Positions 50,278 through 58,607 of a DNA stretch of 64,000 nt are shown in pieces. Both the position numbers and the translations under genes were made by a program. The DNA is from Hymenobacter sp. YC55 (GTDB lineage: Bacteria; Bacteroidota; Bacteroidia; Cytophagales; Hymenobacteraceae): the NCBI RefSeq assembly GCF_029433095.1, contig NZ_JARNTX010000001.1:682001-746000 (forward strand), read 5' to 3'. A model generated the notes under the pieces. That model did not search any database and was not told where the DNA came from. It saw only the letters and a program-made list of their open reading frames with translations. How positions within the stretch are numbered: position 1 is the first letter of the stretch; the number at the start of each line of letters is the position of its first letter.

Positions 50278-51105
50278 TTACGACTTCAGGCTAAGTACTT
50301 CTACCGCACTGCCGACCCGGAGCAAGCCTTTTTCGGTGGTTGTCACGTTCTGTCCGAACATCACTTTCTTGCCTACCGAGCGGTAAGTGGCCAAGGTGCG
50401 TAGTGGCTCGCCGGTAGGGGTGCGCAAAGAAGTTTGCTGATCCACCGTAGTCATGACGCACCGCGCGCAAGGGCGTACGGCTCGGAAGGTCACTTCCCCA
50501 ATCCGAAATTGTTCCCATGCGTCTTCGCTGAAAGCAGCGCCGCCGCTAAACACGAAGTTGGGCCGGAACCGGTCCATGAGCACAGGGTCTGTGAGGCGGG
50601 AGTTCAGGTCATTGAGCGAGCTTTGACCAATTAGCAGAAAGGGGTACTCATCGGCAAAACTTACAAGTTGTCCTTCGGGATTCAAGTTCGGATCTACATC
50701 GCGCCGCACCATATCCGACATATAAATCAGTTTGCAGACTTGCCCAAGCGCTTCGCTCAGCCACTCGTCGGCCTCGCGGGAGCCGCGCCAGCCGAACACC
50801 ATATCATCCCAGATGGTCACGAATAAGGTGCGCTCTGGGGTAGCTTCAAACGGAATGTAAAGCGGCAGTAAATCGGGTCGCTGGGAGTGCGTGAGGAGAA
50901 AGCCATTGTAGGCCGGCGCCACGCGCAACAGCGCCATTGCTGGGGTTTGCCGTTGCGTCATAAATTGGTTGCGCTCATCAACCAGTAGCCAACGCCGGTC
51001 GTGACGAAGGCCGCGCTTTTCGGTGGCTGCTTCAGTGAGCCGAATGCCGCCCAGCGACTTAACAGGATAGATATACAGGTCTTGTAAAATCAAAGAGTCA
51101 ATCAT
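50278..51105 (-). CDS. MOSC domain-containing protein (YcbX-like, without ferredoxin domain)
   Basis: A 275-residue cytoplasmic protein with the MOSC N-terminal beta-barrel (LQDLYIYPVKSLGGIRLTEAATEKRGLRHDRRWLLVDE) and MOSC domain. The conserved Cys is in VRPCARCVMTTVDQQTS, which would bind the molybdenum cofactor sulfur. FRPNFVFSGGAAFSEDAWE is typical of YcbX and mARC enzymes, which reduce N-hydroxylated compounds. The E. coli protein has an extra C-terminal ferredoxin domain; this one ends before it, so it needs a separate electron donor. A 670-bp intergenic desert precedes it. Confidence 0.92.
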   Translation of the reverse strand: MIDSLILQDLYIYPVKSLGGIRLTEAATEKRGLRHDRRWLLVDERNQFMTQRQTPAMALLRVAPAYNGFLLTHSQRPDLLPLYIPFEATPERTLFVTIWDDMVFGWRGSREADEWLSEALGQVCKLIYMSDMVRRDVDPNLNPEGQLVSFADEYPFLLIGQSSLNDLNSRLTDPVLMDRFRPNFVFSGGAAFSEDAWEQFRIGEVTFRAVRPCARCVMTTVDQQTSLRTPTGEPLRTLATYRSVGKKVMFGQNVTTTEKGLLRVGSAVEVLSLKS

Positions 51106-51778
51106 GCCGCTAAGGTAAGCGGCATAGCGCGGTCAGCAGCCACTATCTGTTGCCAACTGCGCCAGAATTAAGCTGCATACATGGACTTTCAAATTGGTCT
51201 ATCTGATTCTATTTGAGTTGCTTTCACCCATTGCTGTCTGATTCATCTTGTCCATAATGCCAGCAAACATAAATTTCTTTCATTATAAGATAGGGCTAGA
51301 CTTATCTGGGAATAAGATAAAAAGTAAAGAAGGCTGATAAAGTGTGGCAATTAGTATCAGTTGGGTTACATACAACTAAATGATGTCACTGCAGCCGAGA
51401 AATCGAAACACACGCATCTGTATATCTAGCAACCTCAGAAGGCAATTCGGGCAATAAGTTGCTAGCAAAACCCTCTTATTAATATAATGTCATTAGTAAC
51501 ATTGCTAGATTTAACTGAAATGCTGCCATTTTATTAATTACAGCGGCAACAAGCAAAGGAGTGCCTTCTCTGCATATATGAGCTGCATGCTGCATTTTTT
51601 GGAGTAGTAAGTATAGGACTGCGAATTGAAAGGAATTTGAAAAGTTCTATTGCGTTTAGATTGTTAATCTATATATTGAGCATTCCGAATCAATAGGCAA
51701 GCCGCACAAGCTTGCTTTTTGAAAGCAGTTATTACTCATAACCAACACGAATGATAAACTTCTAACTTATCCTATGTT
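51106..51778. other. AT-rich intergenic desert
   Basis: A 673-bp stretch without a supported gene between the divergent MOSC and DUF805 genes. It is much richer in A and T than its flanks. Short palindromes and T-runs are scattered, but no clear tRNA, riboswitch or terminator was recognised. Only very short reading frames occur (for example 25 codons from 51382). It may hold promoters, a small RNA or the remains of a lost gene. Confidence 0.45.
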
Positions 51779-52177
51779 ATGCAGCAGTTAACATTTCTCC
51801 AAGGCAGGCTAAGTCGATTTGGGTATGGCGTTCAGTTGATAATGGTCTTGATTCCGCTCGAACTTGTTCATCCTCCCGTTGATACCACAAATTGGCTGCA
51901 TTCTGGATTGGTGGCGTTGCTTATAGTTGTTTGCACGGGTTCGGCGGCTGTAGTAGCTGTGCCTCGTTTCCATGACCTAGGCTTGAGCGGTTGGCACGCA
52001 CTTGCATTAGTGGTGCCGGTTTTGAATCTGCCTCTCTTGTTGCTGCTTTTAGTATTGCCAAGTAAACCTGGCGAAAATAAGTGGGGCTTGATGCCACTAC
52101 CTTACCCACGCCCAACAATTCCACAGTTTGCTTTGGGCGGGTTCCGGCTTAGCATTTCAAACCGAGCTCGTTCGTAA
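51779..52177 (+). CDS. DUF805 family membrane protein
   Basis: A 132-residue inner-membrane protein with about three hydrophobic segments. The DUF805 hallmarks are present: LQGRLSRFGYGVQ at the start, PRFHDLGLSGWHALALVVPVLNLPLLLLLLVLPSKPGENKWG in the middle, where RxHDxGxSGW and GxNxWG are the family motifs. The final 30 residues are a short polar tail. Function of the family is unknown. It ends before a 31-bp hairpin shared with the convergent S8 protease gene. The ATG at 51779 follows an out-of-frame ATG at 51774. Confidence 0.88.
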   Translation: MQQLTFLQGRLSRFGYGVQLIMVLIPLELVHPPVDTTNWLHSGLVALLIVVCTGSAAVVAVPRFHDLGLSGWHALALVVPVLNLPLLLLLLVLPSKPGENKWGLMPLPYPRPTIPQFALGGFRLSISNRARS

Positions 52178-52208
52178 CAGATAACAAACAGTTGATTTTA
52201 TAGTGCAG

Positions 52209-52282
52209 CTAGCGTTGCAGACAATAAAAAACCCGGCGTACTACTCTAAGCACGCCGGGTTTTTTATTGTCTGCAACGCTAG
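52209..52282. terminator. 31-bp perfect inverted repeat, bidirectional terminator
   Basis: The arm at 52209-52239 (CTAGCGTTGCAGACAATAAA...) is perfectly complementary to 52252-52282, loop 12 nt. The inner core AAAAAACCCGGCGT / ACGCCGGGTTTTTT is a classic terminator in both directions. The right arm ends 1 nt before the S8 stop codon. Confidence 0.92.
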
Positions 52283-52283
52283 T

Positions 52284-53918
52284 TTATGGGGTCTGGCGCG
52301 CGGCTAGCTGTACGGCTTGGTAGAGGTTTACCAACCCTCCCGTGTTCGATAATTCAGCGAAGTCCACTTCTTTGTTGGTGCCTGGTTTCACTACTTTGGT
52401 ATGGTAGACCACTGCAGATTGCAGAATGATGCGCTTCATGTCTTCGGCAGTGAGCTTAGGAAAGTAAGACTTCAGCACGGCGGCAATGCCAACTACTACG
52501 GGTGAGGCCATGCTGGTACCGCTCTTATTGCCATATTCCTGGCCCGGCAGCGTGGAATAAATCTGATTGCCGGGAGCAAATACGTCTACATTCTTCTTGC
52601 CGTAGTTGGAAAACTCGGCCACCATATGATTATCGTTGAGGCGGGCCGTAGCTCCCACCGTAATCATATTTGGAATGCGCTTGCCATTAAGGTATACCGG
52701 CGATGGAAATTCCACTTCCGTATCAATGTCCTGGCTTTCGTTGCCAGCCGAATGTACGAGCAGCACGCCCTTCTTTTCGGCATACTGAATAGCGGCTTCC
52801 ACTGCCTCGCGCTGGGGCGAGTAGTATTTGCCGAAGCTCATATTGATGATGCTGGCCCCATTGTCGACGGCGTAGCGAATGGCATTGGCCACATCTTTGT
52901 CGCGCTCGTCGCCGTTGGGTACGGCACGTACGGCCATCAGCCGCACGTTGTCGGCAATGCCTAGAATGCCAAGGTTGTTGGTACGGTCGGCACCGATGAT
53001 GCCGGCCACGTGGGTACCGTGGGAAGGGTCGGGGCCATGCGTGTCACGGTTGCCATAGAGGCGGTCGTTTACGTTGGATGGATCGTCGCCGATGATGGTA
53101 GCCCGCGGGTTATAGGTCGGGTTCAGGCTGAAATCGAGCAGGTTCTTGCTCTGATCCATGCCCTCTTTCATATCCTTAAGTACCGTTTCGAGGTCAGGAT
53201 AGCCTGCAGAGCGCAGGTTAGCGTCGAGGCTGAGGGCAGCCCGCAATAGGTTTGGGTCGGTGGGCTTGGCGCGGTGCAGAGTAGCCGTGTCGAGGCGAGG
53301 CACATTCAACGCCTGCCGCAAGTTCTCGGCCCCAGCTTCGGTTAGCTTGTAGTTTTCGCTAAGCGACTGATACTGGGTGGTGTTTTCGGCTATTTTACTG
53401 GCCTGGCTCTTCTTTACTTTCTGATACAAGTCGAACTCGTCGCGCTTGTCGGCGGGAACGGCCGTGCGCACTTTGCCTTCGTATAGCGGCTTCAGCTTAG
53501 CCAGCAGGCGAGTATCCTCGTAGGTTTCCACGTCTACGTTGCGGCCGTCTTTGCCGCCCAGAAAGTTCCAGCCCCGAACGTCGTCGACGTAACCGTTCTT
53601 GTCGTCGTCTTTGCCGTTGCCGGCTATTTCGCGCGGGTTCGTCCACAGTACTCGTTTCAGATCCGCGTGTGCCGTGTCGATGCCGGCATCAATAACGGCT
53701 ACTACTACCGGCGTGGAAGTCCGGTTTTTTAACAATTCCTCGTAAGTACGCTTGGCACTAACGCCCATTACCTTATCGGCGGTTGGGTCGAGGTGAAACC
53801 ATTGTTGGATTGGCACCGCTGGCAAAGCAGCCGGTGCCGTGTTTTGGGCTGCGCTTGCCATGGGCAGCAACAAGGCCAGACCAAGACTCCGCAACTGGGA
53901 AGGAAAGGAAAACGACAT
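52284..53918 (-). CDS. S8-family subtilisin-like serine peptidase, secreted, with long insert
   Basis: A 544-residue exported protease. Signal peptide (LGLALLLPMASAAQ), then a prodomain-less start. The catalytic triad is Asp77 (VVAVIDAGID), His300 (SHGTHVAG) and Ser469 (KSGTSMASPV). Asp and His are normally about 30-40 residues apart in subtilisins; here 223 residues separate them, mostly a charged, helical insertion (TRLLAKLKPLYEGKVRTAVP, LDTATLHRAKPTDPNLLRAALS). No T9SS tail is present, so it acts in the periplasm or is exported otherwise. I chose the ATG at 53918 for the signal peptide. Related inserts are known in Bacteroidota S8 proteases; the exact subfamily is not assigned. Confidence 0.92.
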   Translation of the reverse strand: MSFSFPSQLRSLGLALLLPMASAAQNTAPAALPAVPIQQWFHLDPTADKVMGVSAKRTYEELLKNRTSTPVVVAVIDAGIDTAHADLKRVLWTNPREIAGNGKDDDKNGYVDDVRGWNFLGGKDGRNVDVETYEDTRLLAKLKPLYEGKVRTAVPADKRDEFDLYQKVKKSQASKIAENTTQYQSLSENYKLTEAGAENLRQALNVPRLDTATLHRAKPTDPNLLRAALSLDANLRSAGYPDLETVLKDMKEGMDQSKNLLDFSLNPTYNPRATIIGDDPSNVNDRLYGNRDTHGPDPSHGTHVAGIIGADRTNNLGILGIADNVRLMAVRAVPNGDERDKDVANAIRYAVDNGASIINMSFGKYYSPQREAVEAAIQYAEKKGVLLVHSAGNESQDIDTEVEFPSPVYLNGKRIPNMITVGATARLNDNHMVAEFSNYGKKNVDVFAPGNQIYSTLPGQEYGNKSGTSMASPVVVGIAAVLKSYFPKLTAEDMKRIILQSAVVYHTKVVKPGTNKEVDFAELSNTGGLVNLYQAVQLAARQTP

Positions 53919-54337
53919 CAGAAAATATAAGCAGTGGGAAAGCGGAAATACGGACGATAACAAAATCTGGTCCGCTTAATTCAGCTTTGCTGACAAAAAT
54001 AGAAAAACAAGTTCCGCCCTATAGACCCATGTGGTGTTGGGTAGGACGCATAGAAAGCACTTAAACCTGCAAAGTGGCGGATGTAGCTATAGTACTATAT
54101 TAACTTTAGCTTAATTCAACTATTTCATAGAAATATAATAGACGAGCTAATTTTAGTTTAGATTTGCAGTACTGAACCTACAATAAATAGGGCTCTTCTA
54201 GCTTGAGTGGCGTTGGAATGTGGAGAATAAGAGCATGAAAAATCCTTTGTGTCGGCTTGCAATCCATCCCATCAGCTACCTGCTGCTATGGTCTAGCCGC
54301 TTTTTGCCTCGCTACTTTCACTTCCTACCAACTTTCT
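53919..54337. other. Intergenic region between divergent S8 and T9SS genes
   Basis: AT-rich. TAGATTTG at 54159-54166 fits a -7 element for the T9SS cargo gene but lacks a -33 partner and would leave a leader of about 170 nt. Open frame continues from 54257 into the cargo gene; I do not regard this part as coding. Nothing else recognised. Confidence 0.4.
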
Positions 54338-55555
54338 ATGAAAATGAATTTACCCCATTATCCCTCAAAATTTCCTGTATTCAGCCGCAAGCATTGGCTG
54401 TTCTTGCTTCTATTGATTACTGTGCTGCTTCCTCAAAAGTTATTGGCCGATGCCTATATTTATGAGGGGTACGTCATTCTGAATGCTAGAGGAGTAAGTG
54501 ACAATTATTACGACCTGAACCCTACCACCACTACAGGCAATCCAGACTTCAATGGTATCAATTTTGGTACCTTCACAACAGACGAAAAATTCATCTTAAG
54601 AGGCGCAGAAGCAAAGCTCCTAAAAAACAGAGGCTGTGATGTATACGCAGCTCGAATCCGGTATCGTGTTTATCTTGCTGACACCCCGGATACCGATAAA
54701 CCTGGTATACCATTCTGCAGCGTTGGATTTCCTTTGGTTGAGGATTTCGCAAACGATGGGTTCTCCAGATATCAGAAATGGTATGAAAATCGGGGTGTTG
54801 TCAACTTGATAGAGGGAAGGCTACCGGGTAATTATGTTCTAGAAGTGTATCTAGAGGCAGATTATCAAGGTTGTGGTAATGGTACTAATTACTACAACTA
54901 CAACACAAGAAATTACCAGACCCAATTCACTATTGTTCAGGGTAGCCAGCAAGTCACAGTAAATAATAGCTGCCCACTGCGGCCCTTGCCCGTTACGCTT
55001 ACTCGTTTCGATGCGAAGCGTCAGGATGCTAATACCTTGCTAAGCTGGGAAACTGCTTCGGAACTGCATAGCCGCGGCTACGAAGTGCAAGTATCCACTG
55101 ATGGCCGCACGTTTCGGGCGTTAGGCTTCGTGCCGAGCCAGAGCGAAGGAGCCCAAGTTAGCCGCCGGACCTACACGTACGTGGACACCGAAAACGGCAA
55201 GAGCGGTGTGCGTTACTATCGGTTGCGCCAGATAGATTTCGATGGCAAAGAAGGAACGTATGGCCCTCAAGTGGTCAGTTTCGGCAAAGCAAATGCATTG
55301 GCCGCACTCGAGGTTGCTCCCAATCCTTTCAGCAGTGGGGTAACATTAACCCTGCCTGCGCAGGAAGGCACCCGCGCTGGCACTCTGGTCGTAACAGACA
55401 TGGTAGGGCGCACCGTCTTCAACCAGCCCTTGCTCTTGAATGCTGGTACCAGCCAAGTTGAGTTGCCTGAGCTAAGCAGCTTGCCTAAAGGCTTGTATCA
55501 TCTGCGCCTAAGTTTGAACGGAGAACAGCATGCAGTAAAGCTGCTGAAAGAATAG
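54338..55555 (+). CDS. T9SS type A sorting domain protein with AT-rich N-terminal half
   Basis: A 405-residue exported protein. Signal segment KHWLFLLLLITVLLPQKLLADA. The N-terminal domain (about 40-210; YIYEGYVILNARGVSDNYYDLN, RYRVYLADTPDTDKPGIPF) is beta-rich, includes paired cysteines (RGCDVYA, CSVGF, QGCGNG, NNSCPL) and is unrecognised. It ends at NNSCPLRPLPVTLTRFDAKRQ, where the standard Hymenobacter-type fibronectin-like module begins (LLSWETASELHSRGYEVQVS), then the T9SS sorting domain (LEVAPNPFSSGVTLTLP, LPKGLYHLRLSLNG). A hand count gives about 35% GC in one line of the first part and 60% in the second, so the gene looks like a domain fusion. Confidence 0.85.
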   Translation: MKMNLPHYPSKFPVFSRKHWLFLLLLITVLLPQKLLADAYIYEGYVILNARGVSDNYYDLNPTTTTGNPDFNGINFGTFTTDEKFILRGAEAKLLKNRGCDVYAARIRYRVYLADTPDTDKPGIPFCSVGFPLVEDFANDGFSRYQKWYENRGVVNLIEGRLPGNYVLEVYLEADYQGCGNGTNYYNYNTRNYQTQFTIVQGSQQVTVNNSCPLRPLPVTLTRFDAKRQDANTLLSWETASELHSRGYEVQVSTDGRTFRALGFVPSQSEGAQVSRRTYTYVDTENGKSGVRYYRLRQIDFDGKEGTYGPQVVSFGKANALAALEVAPNPFSSGVTLTLPAQEGTRAGTLVVTDMVGRTVFNQPLLLNAGTSQVELPELSSLPKGLYHLRLSLNGEQHAVKLLKE

Positions 55556-55573
55556 CTTCCCTGGTTTCTTCAA

Positions 55574-55611
55574 TTAAAAAGTCCTCCTAAGGTGTTGGGA
55601 GGACTTTTTTG
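55574..55611 (+). terminator. Rho-independent terminator
   Basis: AAAAAGTCCTCC and GGAGGACTTTTTT form the stem with the loop TAAGGTGTTG-type sequence, directly behind the T9SS cargo gene. Confidence 0.88.
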
Positions 55612-55822
55612 TGTGAGCTGACAACTACACTTTCTAGCAACACGTCAAGCGGTTAGGAGTTGAAACAACAAAGACACTAGCAAATTAACCTAGGCTGGTG
55701 CTACAGTTGGTTACCTCGAGCAGTTTGCATTCAGCAACCAATTCAAGCACCTCCTGAAGGCCGACGCGGGTAAGCTGCCGCAGCGGCCTGTATATTTACT
55801 GCCATTGCTCTCATTCCGATTC

Positions 55823-58402
55823 ATGATGCGCCTACGTTCTTTCTGTGCTGCTGGGCTTTTGGCGGCACTGCCGCTGTTGCCGGCCTCGGTTGCTTTTGCC
55901 CAAGCCCCCAAAACATATTCGTCTTCGGAAATCCTGCTGGGTCTTAAAAAGCTCAACGTGCTGGGCTCGGCGCTGTACATGGCCGCGCACCCCGACGACG
56001 AAAACACCCGCCTAATAGCTTACCTCGCCAACGGCCGTCTGCTGGAAACCGGTTACTTGAGCTGTACCCGCGGCGACGGTGGCCAAAACCTAATTGGTCC
56101 GGAGTTGCGCGAACAACTCGGCGTGATCCGGACGCAGGAACTTTTGGCTGCCCGCCGCATCGATGGTGGCCGACAGTTCTTCACCCGCGCCAACGACTTC
56201 GGCTTCTCGAAAACCGCCGAGGAAACCTTTACCATCTGGGACAAAGAACAAGTGCTTTCCGATATGGTGTGGGTAATTCGGCAGCGCCGCCCCGACGTGC
56301 TTATCACCCGCTTCCCGCCCGACGCCCGCGCTGGCCACGGCCACCACACCGCTTCCGCCATTCTGGCCGCCGAAGCTTTCGATGCCGCTGGTGACCCAAA
56401 ACGGTTTCCCGAGCAATTGAAATACGTGCAGGTATGGCAGCCCAAGCGCCTCTATTGGAACACCGGCAGCTTCTTTGTGAAGGCCGGCGAAGACATGAGC
56501 GGCTACCTCAAGGTTGACGCAGGCGCCTACAATCCGCTACTCGGCCAGAGCTACGGCGAAATTGCTGCCCGCAGCCGCTCGCAACACAAGAGCCAGGGCT
56601 TCGGCTCGGCGGCGACCCGCGGCGAGGCACTGGAGTACCTCCAATATGTAAAAGGCGACAAGGCCAAGACCGACCCGTTCGAGGGTATCGACATGACTTG
56701 GAACCGGGTGCCCGGCGGAGCGGCAATTGGGAAGATGATTGACGAGGTGATCCGGAAGTATGATGCGGCCAACCCGTCTGCTAGCGTGGCGGGGCTTAGT
56801 GCAGTTCTGGACGCCATTGCAAATCTGCCTAACTCATCATTTGCGAATGGCGCAACAGTCTTTCCAACGCTTAATACTAAACCTACTCCTGTAATCTCTA
56901 AAGCAGCATCGCAGTCTGCATTTTGGATCAATGAGAAAGGAAGCGAGGTCCTACAGTTATTGCATGCTTGTTCTGGAACCTACGTGGAAGCAGTAGCAAG
57001 TGAGCCCACTGTAGTTGCTGGCGAGAAAGCGCGCGTTAGTATGGAGGTAACCAAACGAATTGCAAATGCGCAAGCTTCCACCTTTAAATCAGTCGCGCAG
57101 AAGCCAATAGATAAGTCACCATTAAGCACGGAAAAGAATCAATTGGAGTTGTCGGTGCCTGCGGAAACGTCGCAACCGTATTGGCTTAAAAAAGCGGGCA
57201 CAACCGGGATGTACAGCATCCCTACTTTTTCTGAGGATGGTAGCCAAGCAAACATATTGGTAGGCCAACCTGAAAATTTCCCGGTATTGACCGTTCCGTA
57301 CGAAATTCGGACAGCTGCTTCTTCGTATACAATTCGTATTCCCGTTCAATACAAAAGCACTGACCCGGTAGAAGGGGAGAAGTACCGTCCGTTGGCGGTG
57401 GTGCCGCCTGTAGCGGTAAACATCGGCGGCCGGGCGTATGTCTTCGCCGAAAACCAGCCCAAGACTGTGCCGGTGACGTTGCGGGCTGGTAAGGCAGGTG
57501 TGAAAGGCACTTTGGCCTTAACGCTACCTAAAGGCTGGAAAGCCGAGCCCGCCAGCATTCCTTTCGACCTTGCTAATAAGGATGCCGAGCAAACTGTGCT
57601 GTTTCAGGTGCAGCCTGGTGTGGGTGCGGTAGAAGGCAAAACCGAGTTGCGCGCTGTAGCTACTGTGGATGGGCAGCAGTACTCGCGCGGTTACCAGGCC
57701 ATCGAGTACAACCACATTCCTACGCAAACGCTTTTCCCCGAAGCAGTGGCTCCGCTCGTGAAGCTGGACCTCAAGCGCAAAGGCCAGGAAATTGCCTACC
57801 TGATGGGGGCTGGCGACGAAGTGCCCGACGCACTGCGCCAGATCGGCTACAACGTGACGCTGCTTAAGCCCGAGGACATCACCGACGCCAACCTGCGCCG
57901 CTTCGATGCTGTGGTGTTGGGTATCAGGGCCTACAATACTATTGATAAACTGAAAGCACTACAGCCTACCCTGCTACGCTACGTCGAGAATGGCGGCAAT
58001 ATGGTGGTGCAGTACGTAGTGAACCGCGGTACTGTCATGCCACAGATTGGCCCGTACCCGCTCACGCTTTCCAGCGACCGGGTGACGGTGGAAAATGCAG
58101 CGGTTACCTTCCTGAAGCCTCAGCAGCCGTTGCTAAACACGCCCAACAAGATAACAGCCAAGGATTTTGAAGGCTGGGTGCAGGAACAAGGCCTCTACTA
58201 TCCCTCGCAGTGGGATGCCAAGTACCAACCCGTTATCAGCAGCCATGACCCCAACGAATCGGCTAAGGAAAGCGCCATCCTCGTTGCCGACTACGGCAAA
58301 GGTCATTACATCTACACAGGCCTCTCGCTTTTCCGGGAACTGCCCGCCGGTGTGCCCGGTGCGTACCGCCTTTTGACAAATATGGTGTCATTGGGTAAGT
58401 AA
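55823..58402 (+). CDS. PIG-L family deacetylase, secreted, with C-terminal amidotransferase-like domain
   Basis: An 859-residue exported protein with signal peptide (LRSFCAAGLLAALPLLPASVAFAQ). The PIG-L/LmbE zinc domain has AAHPDDENTRL (zinc ligands His, Asp, Asp) near residue 55 and GHGHHTAS near residue 175, and RGDGGQNLIGPELREQLGVIRTQELLAARRIDGG between. It should remove N-acetyl groups from a sugar. A long middle part has little recognisable motif and is visibly AT-richer (56820-57360). The C-terminal part resembles a class-I glutamine amidotransferase-like fold (AVVLGIRAYNTIDKLKALQPTLLRYVENGGNMVVQY). The TTG at 55805 is in frame; ATG at 55823 or 55826 fits better. It is a single unit. 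Confidence 0.9.
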   Translation: MMRLRSFCAAGLLAALPLLPASVAFAQAPKTYSSSEILLGLKKLNVLGSALYMAAHPDDENTRLIAYLANGRLLETGYLSCTRGDGGQNLIGPELREQLGVIRTQELLAARRIDGGRQFFTRANDFGFSKTAEETFTIWDKEQVLSDMVWVIRQRRPDVLITRFPPDARAGHGHHTASAILAAEAFDAAGDPKRFPEQLKYVQVWQPKRLYWNTGSFFVKAGEDMSGYLKVDAGAYNPLLGQSYGEIAARSRSQHKSQGFGSAATRGEALEYLQYVKGDKAKTDPFEGIDMTWNRVPGGAAIGKMIDEVIRKYDAANPSASVAGLSAVLDAIANLPNSSFANGATVFPTLNTKPTPVISKAASQSAFWINEKGSEVLQLLHACSGTYVEAVASEPTVVAGEKARVSMEVTKRIANAQASTFKSVAQKPIDKSPLSTEKNQLELSVPAETSQPYWLKKAGTTGMYSIPTFSEDGSQANILVGQPENFPVLTVPYEIRTAASSYTIRIPVQYKSTDPVEGEKYRPLAVVPPVAVNIGGRAYVFAENQPKTVPVTLRAGKAGVKGTLALTLPKGWKAEPASIPFDLANKDAEQTVLFQVQPGVGAVEGKTELRAVATVDGQQYSRGYQAIEYNHIPTQTLFPEAVAPLVKLDLKRKGQEIAYLMGAGDEVPDALRQIGYNVTLLKPEDITDANLRRFDAVVLGIRAYNTIDKLKALQPTLLRYVENGGNMVVQYVVNRGTVMPQIGPYPLTLSSDRVTVENAAVTFLKPQQPLLNTPNKITAKDFEGWVQEQGLYYPSQWDAKYQPVISSHDPNESAKESAILVADYGKGHYIYTGLSLFRELPAGVPGAYRLLTNMVSLGK

Positions 58403-58421
58403 GCATGACGGTTCTCTTCAA

Positions 58422-58448
58422 GAGAAGAGAAATAGCTTCTCGTTTTTT
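58422..58448 (+). terminator. Rho-independent terminator
   Basis: GAGAAG (58422-58427) and CTTCTC (58436-58441) form the stem, followed by GTTTTTT. It separates the PIG-L gene from the symporter pair. Confidence 0.75.
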
Positions 58449-58475
58449 AGTTCTTCGCTCTAGTTGCCTGCCCTT

Positions 58476-58607
58476 ATGCCCACCCCATCTGAAACTGAAA
58501 AGCCTCCGCTGCTGCCTTCCTGGCGGGCCTGGTACTGGCTAGTGCTTGGGGCACTGGCGGTGGAAGTAGGGCTTTTCACGTATCTCACCCAGCTTTTCGC
58601 TTCATGA
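58476..58607 (+). CDS. 43-residue single-pass membrane peptide coupled to the symporter
   Basis: A small gene of 43 codons starting at the ATG at 58476. Its product has a polar proline-rich N-terminus (PTPSETEKPPLLPSWRAW), one hydrophobic segment (YWLVLGALAVEVGLFTYLTQLF) and ends FAS. Its stop overlaps the symporter start by 4 bp (ATGA), so translation should be coupled. Small membrane partners are known for some sodium symporters (YhdT with PanF, DUF485 YjcH with ActP). By analogy this could be an accessory subunit; no family is recognised. No start closer to the symporter would explain the open frame. Confidence 0.68.
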   Translation: MPTPSETEKPPLLPSWRAWYWLVLGALAVEVGLFTYLTQLFAS

